This document shows, piece by piece, positions 59,204-64,000 of a stretch of DNA of 64,000 bases. The translations under genes were made by a program, and so were the position numbers. This DNA is from an uncultured Sterolibacteriaceae bacterium (GTDB taxonomy: Bacteria; Pseudomonadota; Gammaproteobacteria; Burkholderiales; Rhodocyclaceae): positions 62,001 through 126,000 of the forward strand of contig CALARK010000021.1 in the NCBI GenBank assembly GCA_937888595.1. Direction: 5' to 3'. Every line of letters begins with the position of its first letter. The first letter of the stretch is position 1. A model generated the notes under the pieces. That model saw only the letters and a list, made by a program, of their open reading frames with translations. It was not told where the DNA came from and searched no databases.

Positions 59204-60298
59204 CTAAACGTTGAACAGGAAGTTCAGGACGTCTCCGTCTTTGACAATGTACTCCTTCCCTTCGGCGCGCATCTTGCCGGCTTCCTTGGCGCCCTGTTCG
59301 CCCTTGCAGGCGATGAAGTCCTCGTAGGCGATGGTCTGGGCGCGGATGAAGCCGCGCTCGAAATCGGTGTGGATCACGCCGGCGGCCTGGGGGGCGGTGT
59401 CGCCCTGGTGGATCGTCCAGGCGCGCACTTCCTTGACGCCGGCGGTGAAGTAGGTCTGCAATCCCAGCAGGTGGTAGGCGGCGCGGATCAGGCGGTTGAG
59501 GCCCGGCTCATCCATGCCCATGTCGGCGAGGAAGATCTGCTTGTCCTCGTCCGCGAGGTCGGCGATCTCGGCCTCGATGGCGGCGCAGATGGCGACGACG
59601 TCGGCGTTTTCCTTGGCCGCGTGCGCCTTGACGGCGTCCAGATGGGGGTTGTTGTCGAAGCCGCCTTCCATGACATTGGCGGCGTAGAGCACCGGCTTGG
59701 CGGTGAGCAGGAAGAAGGGGCGCAGGTTGTTCCACTCCTCCTTCGAGAGGTCGAGGGCGCGCACCGGCCGGGCCTGGTCGAGCTGGGCGCGGCACTTTTC
59801 CAGCACGTCGACGAGCAGCTTGGCTTCCTTGTCGCCGCCGGCCTTGGCCTGCTTGGAGTAGCGCACCAGCGCCTTCTCGACGGTGGCGAGGTCGGCGAGG
59901 CACAGCTCGGTGTCGATGACCTCGATGTCGCGCAGTGGGTCGACACTGCCCGAGACGTGGACGATGTTGTCGTCGGCGAAGCAGCGCACGACATGGACGA
60001 TGGCGTCGGTTTCGCGGATGTTGGCGAGGAACTGGTTGCCGAGACCCTCGCCCTTGCTCGCGCCGGCAACGAGGCCGGCGATGTCCACGAACTCGACGAT
60101 GGCGTGCTGGATCTTCTGCGGCTTGACGATCTGCGCCAGCGCTTCCAGGCGCGGGTCCGGCACCTCGACGATGCCGACGTTCGGCTCGATGGTGCAGAAG
60201 GGGTAGTTGCTGGCCTCGATGCCGGCCTTGGTCAGGGCGTTGAACAGGGTGGACTTGCCGACGTTGGGCAGGCCGACGATGCCGCATTTCAAGCTCAT
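59204..60298 (-). CDS. ychF: redox-regulated ATPase YchF
   Basis: 364 residues, TRAFAC GTPase-fold that prefers ATP. Walker A GIVGLPNVGKSTLFNAL, EPNVGIVEVPD, FVDIAGLVAGASKGEGLGNQF, and the C-terminal TGS domain (FERGFIRAQTIAYEDF). It binds ribosomes. The start ATG overlaps the pth stop (ATGA), the common pth-ychF pairing. Confidence 0.96.
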   Translation of the reverse strand: MSLKCGIVGLPNVGKSTLFNALTKAGIEASNYPFCTIEPNVGIVEVPDPRLEALAQIVKPQKIQHAIVEFVDIAGLVAGASKGEGLGNQFLANIRETDAIVHVVRCFADDNIVHVSGSVDPLRDIEVIDTELCLADLATVEKALVRYSKQAKAGGDKEAKLLVDVLEKCRAQLDQARPVRALDLSKEEWNNLRPFFLLTAKPVLYAANVMEGGFDNNPHLDAVKAHAAKENADVVAICAAIEAEIADLADEDKQIFLADMGMDEPGLNRLIRAAYHLLGLQTYFTAGVKEVRAWTIHQGDTAPQAAGVIHTDFERGFIRAQTIAYEDFIACKGEQGAKEAGKMRAEGKEYIVKDGDVLNFLFNV

Positions 60299-60912
60299 GA
60301 TTCTTCCTTTTTCGGTACGCTCGGTGGCGTTGGCCGCGCGTTGATGCGCTGGGTCGCGGCATTGAAGTCGCTCTTCGCCAGCAGCGGCCACGCGAGCAGC
60401 GCGCGGTCGATGGCGGCGTCGATCTCGCCGGCTTCTTCCTTGCGCGGCGGCTTGAGCACGTAATTGACGACATCATTCCGGTCGCCCGGATGGCCGATGC
60501 CGATGCGCAGGCGCCAGTAGTCCTGCGTGCCGAGATGGCTGGTGATGTCCTTCAGGCCGTTGTGGCCGCCGAGGCCGCCGCCGAACTTGAGGCGCAGCTG
60601 GCCGGGCGGGATGTCGAGTTCGTCATGGACGATGAGCATCTCGGCCGGATCGATGCGGTAAAAATGCGCGAGCGCCTGCACCGACTGGCCGGAACGGTTC
60701 ATGAAGGTCTGCGGCATCAGGAGCCAGAAGTCGGCGCCGGCAGGACGGCACTTGGCGACCAACCCGTGATAGCGCGACTCACGGCTGAAGCTGGCGCCCA
60801 ACTCGCGGGCCAGGCGCTCACAAAACCAAAACCCGGCGTTGTGCCGGGTTTCGGAGTAGTCGGGACCGGGGTTGCCCAGCCCGACGACGAGACGAAGGGC
60901 CGTCGAAGACAA
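60295..60912 (-). CDS. pth: peptidyl-tRNA hydrolase
   Basis: 205 residues from a TTG codon that immediately follows the rplY TAA. Motifs VVGLGNPGPDYSETRHNAGFW (catalytic His), LMPQTFMNRSGQS, VHDELDIPPGQLRLKFGGG and GHNGLKDI. It frees peptide from stalled peptidyl-tRNA. A repeat copy encodes KCRPAGADFW just before the TFMN motif. Order prs-rplY-pth-ychF. Confidence 0.95.
   Translation of the reverse strand: MSSTALRLVVGLGNPGPDYSETRHNAGFWFCERLARELGASFSRESRYHGLVAKCRPAGADFWLLMPQTFMNRSGQSVQALAHFYRIDPAEMLIVHDELDIPPGQLRLKFGGGLGGHNGLKDITSHLGTQDYWRLRIGIGHPGDRNDVVNYVLKPPRKEEAGEIDAAIDRALLAWPLLAKSDFNAATQRINARPTPPSVPKKEES
60727..60749 (+). repeat. 23-bp dispersed element, copy 17 (inside pth)
   Basis: 22 of 23 positions (G for A at position 1). 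Antisense to pth, read as CRPAGADF. Confidence 0.88.
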
Positions 60913-61560
60913 TTACTTCTTCTCGGCAGGCTTCTTCTCGGTGATGACCTGGGTCTCGGCCGGTGCGGCGGCTTCCTCTTCGGAAGCGGCGCCGCCGCCG
61001 CGCACGACGATGCCGGCCACGACCGGGTCACCTTCGCCATGATGGACGACTTCGACGCCCGTCGGCAGCTTGAGCTGGGAGATGTGAATCGACTGGCCGC
61101 CCTTCATGTCCTTGAGATCGACCTCGATGAACTCGGGCAGGTCCTTCGGCAGGCACTTGACGTCGAGTTCGGTCATGACGTGCTGGACCATGCCGCCGTC
61201 GAGCTTGACGCCCGGGGCGATCTCGGCGTTGATGAAGTGCAGCGGCACCTTCTGGTGGATCTGGTGGGTGGCGTCGATACGCTGGAAGTCGGCGTGCTTG
61301 ATGATCGGCTTGTAGGCGTGCATCTGGACATCGCGCAGCAGGCACATTTCCTTGGTGCCGGCGAGGTTCATGTTGATGACGGAGGAATGGAAGGCCTCCT
61401 TGCGCAGGGCCTGATAGAGTTCGTTGTGGTCGAACTCGATCATCTGCGGCGCGGCCGAACCGCCGTAGAGAATGCCGGGAACCCGGCCGGCGCGAACGAG
61501 GCGGCGGCTCGCACTCGATCCCTTCACTTCGCGCTTGGTGGCGTTGATTTCGAATTGCAT
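60913..61560 (-). CDS. rplY: 50S ribosomal protein L25/general stress protein Ctc
   Basis: 215 residues, the long TL5/CTC form. N-terminal L25 domain (ATKREVKGSSASRRLVRAGRV..., GILYGG) binding 5S rRNA, and a C-terminal beta domain (VDLKDMKGGQSIHISQLKLP), with an Ala/Glu/Lys-rich tail. Fourth from the end of the prs-led minus-strand unit; pth starts at the next base after its stop. Confidence 0.96.
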   Translation of the reverse strand: MQFEINATKREVKGSSASRRLVRAGRVPGILYGGSAAPQMIEFDHNELYQALRKEAFHSSVINMNLAGTKEMCLLRDVQMHAYKPIIKHADFQRIDATHQIHQKVPLHFINAEIAPGVKLDGGMVQHVMTELDVKCLPKDLPEFIEVDLKDMKGGQSIHISQLKLPTGVEVVHHGEGDPVVAGIVVRGGGAASEEEAAAPAETQVITEKKPAEKK

Positions 61561-61578
61561 GATGTACTCCAGAAAGTT

Positions 61579-61600
61579 CCCTGCCCGCGACCAGGCAGGG
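61579..61600 (-). terminator. weak hairpin between prs and rplY
   Basis: CCCTGCC and GGCAGGG form a seven-base-pair stem with an eight-base loop in the 56-base prs-rplY gap. No U-tract follows, so it may be an attenuator or a processing site rather than a full stop. Confidence 0.45.
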
Positions 61601-61616
61601 AGGTTGATGAAACGGG

Positions 61617-62567
61617 TTATTCGACGAACAGCGAGGAAACCGACTCCTCGTTGCTGATGCGAATGATGGTTTCGGCCAGCAGGCCGGCAATCGGAACGAT
61701 GCGGATACGCGCGCAGGCCTGGGCATCCTCGCGTAGCGGAATGGTGTCGGTGATCACCAGTTCGTCAAGGTCGGACTCGGCGATGCGTGCGACCGCGCTG
61801 CCCGACAGCACCGGATGGGTGCAGTAGGCCATCACCTTCTTCGCGCCGTGCTCCTTGAGCGCGCGCGCCGCCTTGACCAGCGTGCCGGCGGTGTCGACGA
61901 TGTCGTCCATGATCACGCAGCTGCGGCCCTCGACGTCGCCGATGATGTGCATCACCTCGGAAACGTTGGCCTTGGGGCGGCGCTTGTCGATGATCGCCAG
62001 GTCGGTTTCGAGCAGCTTCGCCGCGGCACGGGCGCGCAGCACGCCGCCGACGTCGGGCGAGACGACCAGCAGGTCGTCGTGGCGCTGCTTCCAGATGTCG
62101 CCGAGCAGGATCGGCGTGGCGTAGATGTTGTCGACCGGGATGTCGAAGAAGCCCTGGATCTGGTCCGCGTGCAGGTCGACCGTCAGCACGCGCTGCACGC
62201 CGGAAGCCTGCAGCATGTTGGCGACGACCTTCGCGGCGATCGGCACGCGCGCCGAGCGCGGACGGCGGTCCTGGCGGGCGTAACCGAAGTAGGGCACGGC
62301 GGCGGTGATGCGGCCGGCCGAGGCGCGCTTGAGCGCGTCGGCGAGGATCACCAGCTCCATCAGGTTGTCGTTGGCCGGTGCGCAGGTCGGCTGGAGGATG
62401 AAGACATCCTTGCCGCGCACGTTCTCGAGCAACTCCACGCTGCTTTCTCCGTCGGAGAAGCGGCCCACGGTACAACGGCCCAGCGAGATGTTGAGCCGCT
62501 TGGCGACGTCGGCAGCCAACTTGGGGTTGGCGTTGCCGGTAAAGACCATCAGACTGTCGTAGGCCAT
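61617..62567 (-). CDS. prs: ribose-phosphate pyrophosphokinase
   Basis: 316 residues. PRPP synthase with FSDGESSVELLENVRG, PYFGYARQDR, and the PRPP-binding loop VIMDDIVDTAGTL; SPDVGGVLRA as metal site. It makes PRPP from ribose-5-phosphate and ATP for nucleotides, His and Trp. It follows tRNA-Gln by 75 bases, probably on one transcript. Confidence 0.97.
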   Translation of the reverse strand: MAYDSLMVFTGNANPKLAADVAKRLNISLGRCTVGRFSDGESSVELLENVRGKDVFILQPTCAPANDNLMELVILADALKRASAGRITAAVPYFGYARQDRRPRSARVPIAAKVVANMLQASGVQRVLTVDLHADQIQGFFDIPVDNIYATPILLGDIWKQRHDDLLVVSPDVGGVLRARAAAKLLETDLAIIDKRRPKANVSEVMHIIGDVEGRSCVIMDDIVDTAGTLVKAARALKEHGAKKVMAYCTHPVLSGSAVARIAESDLDELVITDTIPLREDAQACARIRIVPIAGLLAETIIRISNEESVSSLFVE

Positions 62568-62642
62568 GATGTGCTGCCGAGGCGACGTTGGAAGCGAAAC
62601 GGGCAGACACAGTTGCGTTTCTGGGTCTGCCCGACGGTGTTT

Positions 62643-62719
62643 TGGCTGGGGAGGAAGGATTCGAACCCTCGTATGCCGGAATCAAAATCCGGTGCCTTAA
62701 CCAACTTGGCGACTCCCCA
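62643..62719 (-). tRNA. tRNA-Gln (TTG)
   Basis: 77 bases including encoded CCA. Acceptor stem TGGGGAG/CTCCCCA, discriminator G, D-arm with GTTGGTTAAGGC, anticodon stem CCGGA/TCCGG around loop TTTTGAT (anticodon TTG), T-arm GGGTTCGAATCC. U1-A72 and G73 fit glutamine identity. Confidence 0.97.
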
Positions 62720-62773
62720 ATCTCGGGTCGCGAGCGGATGCTGCAACGCGAAAGGCCGCGAATTTTCCGGGTT

Positions 62774-63643
62774 TTACGGATGCATGTCAATCATTGATGC
62801 CAATGCGTGAGGATGGGCCGGCAAGCCGCGCACGACCAGGGCAGCGACATCGTCCGGCAGGGAGCAGCGGGCCGCGTCGGCCGCAGCGCGGTCGCAAAAG
62901 GACACGAAACAGCAGGCGCCCGAGCCCGTCATGCGGGCATCGCCGAAGCGGCGCAGCAGGTCGAGGTGCCGCGCGACTTCGGGATAAAGCCGGCAGGCGA
63001 CCGGCTCGAGGTCGTTGTGCCCGTCGCCGTTTCGCCAGGCAGCCGCTGCGATGGCGGGCGTATCGCGCCGCAGGTCCGGGTCGCGGAAAATCGCCGGCGT
63101 CGGCACGGCGACCGCCGGCAGGGTGAGCAGATACCACGCGTCAGGCACGGCGACATCGGTAAAGCGCTCGCCGACGCCTTCCGCGAAGCAATTGCGGCCA
63201 TGGATGAACACGGGCACGTCGGCACCGAGCGAGAGGCCGATGGCCTGCAACTGCTCGCGGGACAGGCCGCCATTCCACAGGTGGTTGAGCGCAACGAGCG
63301 TCGTCGCCGCATCCGAGCTGCCGCCGCCGAGTCCGCCGCCTTGCGGGATGCGCTTGTCGAGATGGATCGTCGCACCGGGCGCCGTCCCGCCGGGGCCGAC
63401 TTTTTCCCTGAGTGCCAGGGCAGCACGCACGACCAGGTTCTGCTCGTCCGGCACGCCCGGGGTCGGCGTTGCGAGGACGATGCGTCCATCGGTCCGCGAT
63501 TCGAAGCGCAGCGTGTCGCACAGGTCGATGAAGCGGAACACCGTCTGCAGCAGATGATAGCCGTCGGCACGACGGCCGACGACATGCAGGAACAGATTGA
63601 GCTTCGCGGGCGCCTGCCAGGCGCTGTCCCAGCCCAGGCTCAT
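62774..63643 (-). CDS. ispE: 4-diphosphocytidyl-2-C-methyl-D-erythritol kinase
   Basis: 289 residues, GHMP kinase of the MEP isoprenoid pathway. Starts with WQAPAKLNLFLHV; the ATP loop is IPQGGGLGGGSSDAATTL at about residues 102-119; C-terminal ARMTGSGACCFVSF. The start ATG overlaps the lolB stop (ATGA), the typical lolB-ispE-tRNA-prs order. A repeat copy encodes KVGPGGTAP before the ATP loop. Confidence 0.95.
   Translation of the reverse strand: MSLGWDSAWQAPAKLNLFLHVVGRRADGYHLLQTVFRFIDLCDTLRFESRTDGRIVLATPTPGVPDEQNLVVRAALALREKVGPGGTAPGATIHLDKRIPQGGGLGGGSSDAATTLVALNHLWNGGLSREQLQAIGLSLGADVPVFIHGRNCFAEGVGERFTDVAVPDAWYLLTLPAVAVPTPAIFRDPDLRRDTPAIAAAAWRNGDGHNDLEPVACRLYPEVARHLDLLRRFGDARMTGSGACCFVSFCDRAAADAARCSLPDDVAALVVRGLPAHPHALASMIDMHP
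63381..63403 (-). repeat. 23-bp dispersed element, copy 18 (inside ispE)
   Basis: 22 of 23 positions (C for G at 10; G at position 16). Sense strand of ispE, read as EKVGPGGTAP, 30-odd bases before the ATP-loop codons. Confidence 0.88.
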
Positions 63644-64000
63644 CGCACCTCGCTCCATTCGTCGATCTTGAGGCGCACGAGGATGTCGTCGCGCTCCAGT
63701 TCGATCACCGTCGGCAGGGCATCCGCCGCATCGGCCTCGCGCTCGATGATGCGGATCCGCCATCCCTCCGCATCCTTCACCTCGCCGAGCAGCCAGCGGG
63801 CGGAAGCCTGCAGGGGCAGGCGAAAGCCGAAGACCTGTTCAGTCAAGGTCCCCCAGTCTTCCGCGACGAAGCGGCGCTGGTCGGCCAGCGTCAGGCGGGC
63901 GCCCGCGGCGTCGCGCTCGATCTCGGCGACGCCCTGGCCGAGCGGCGTCGCCAGCAGGATCGCGTCGTGCGCGGGCGCGTGGCGCCAGTCGATCTTCACG
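63640..64000 (-). CDS. lolB: outer-membrane lipoprotein chaperone LolB (5' end outside window)
   Basis: The C-terminal 119 residues are visible; the frame stays open to the right edge, so the signal peptide and N-terminal half are missing. Visible LolB-like features: LLATPLGQGVAEIERD, FGFRLPLQASARWLLG, and a C-terminal VIELERDDILVRLKIDEW. It inserts lipoproteins into the outer membrane. Placement before ispE supports the call. Confidence 0.85.
   Translation of the reverse strand, partial: VKIDWRHAPAHDAILLATPLGQGVAEIERDAAGARLTLADQRRFVAEDWGTLTEQVFGFRLPLQASARWLLGEVKDAEGWRIRIIEREADAADALPTVIELERDDILVRLKIDEWSEVR

Noticed and set aside
1..64000. Strand-biased chromosome signal (Chi- or KOPS-like) as explanation of the 23-bp repeat
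   Set aside because: Copies are split nine to nine between strands and are much longer than such signals.
1..64000. Insertion sequences, prophage or CRISPR arrays
   Set aside because: No transposase, integrase, phage gene or regularly spaced repeat array is visible; the 23-bp copies are kilobases apart.

Overview
The window is GC-rich, densely coded, operon-rich chromosome from a betaproteobacterium. Gene content (form I RuBisCO with cbbQO, E. coli-type frdABCD, pilT/pilU, mpl, gluQ, olsBA, a CIRCE-controlled rpoH) fits a facultatively autotrophic member of the Rhodocyclales or a relative; that placement is inference. No prophage, insertion sequence or CRISPR array is visible.

Layout. 1-6877: a complex-I-like membrane complex (NuoL/HyfB-, NuoH-, NuoB-, NuoC-, NuoD-like) whose last subunit fuses a NuoI-type ferredoxin to a GltD-type FAD/NAD(P) module, followed by a ferritin-like protein. 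6938-10168: frdABCD. 10213-18224: a Calvin-cycle block, cbbL-cbbS-cbbQ-cbbO-orf-cbbY-aldolase on the minus strand, with divergent cbbR; an intrinsic terminator-like attenuator lies between cbbS and cbbQ. 18258-29172: a tail-anchored coiled-coil protein, pgm, a Ser/Thr kinase with a cNMP-binding domain, a VOC protein, lgt, an EEP phosphatase/nuclease, clsB, a CoA-binding protein, gluQ, thioredoxin, a PfkB kinase and a DUF3426-type zinc-ribbon protein. 29182-36588: prmA, accC, accB, aroQ, a hypothetical gene, mpl, a SCO1-like lipoprotein and an aminotransferase. 36662-40225: rpoH with a perfect CIRCE box, then tonB-exbB-exbD-crp. 40226-45265: a TonB-receptor ghost, then a periplasmic protein, a NapH/CcoG-like ferredoxin, an intact TonB receptor and a DsbD/SafE-like membrane protein, probably a metal uptake/reduction locus. 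45416-48943: a Sel1-repeat protein, an OmpR-type two-component system and two small Gly-rich exported proteins. 48983-55137: a membrane protein, pilU, pilT, yggS, proC, yggT, yggU, apaH. 55058-59178: olsA/olsB (ornithine lipids) and a WD40-caspase lipoprotein. 59204-64000: ychF, pth, rplY, prs, tRNA-Gln, ispE and a partial lolB.

The most striking unexplained feature is a 23-bp dispersed repeat (starts AAAGTCGGCGCC, ends GGACGGC). I count 18 near-complete copies, nine in each orientation. Six are intergenic, mostly touching stop codons, and twelve lie inside conserved genes, where they are translated in four different ways. I do not recognise it as a described family. The second candidate novelty is the ferredoxin-GltD fusion in the complex-I-like operon.
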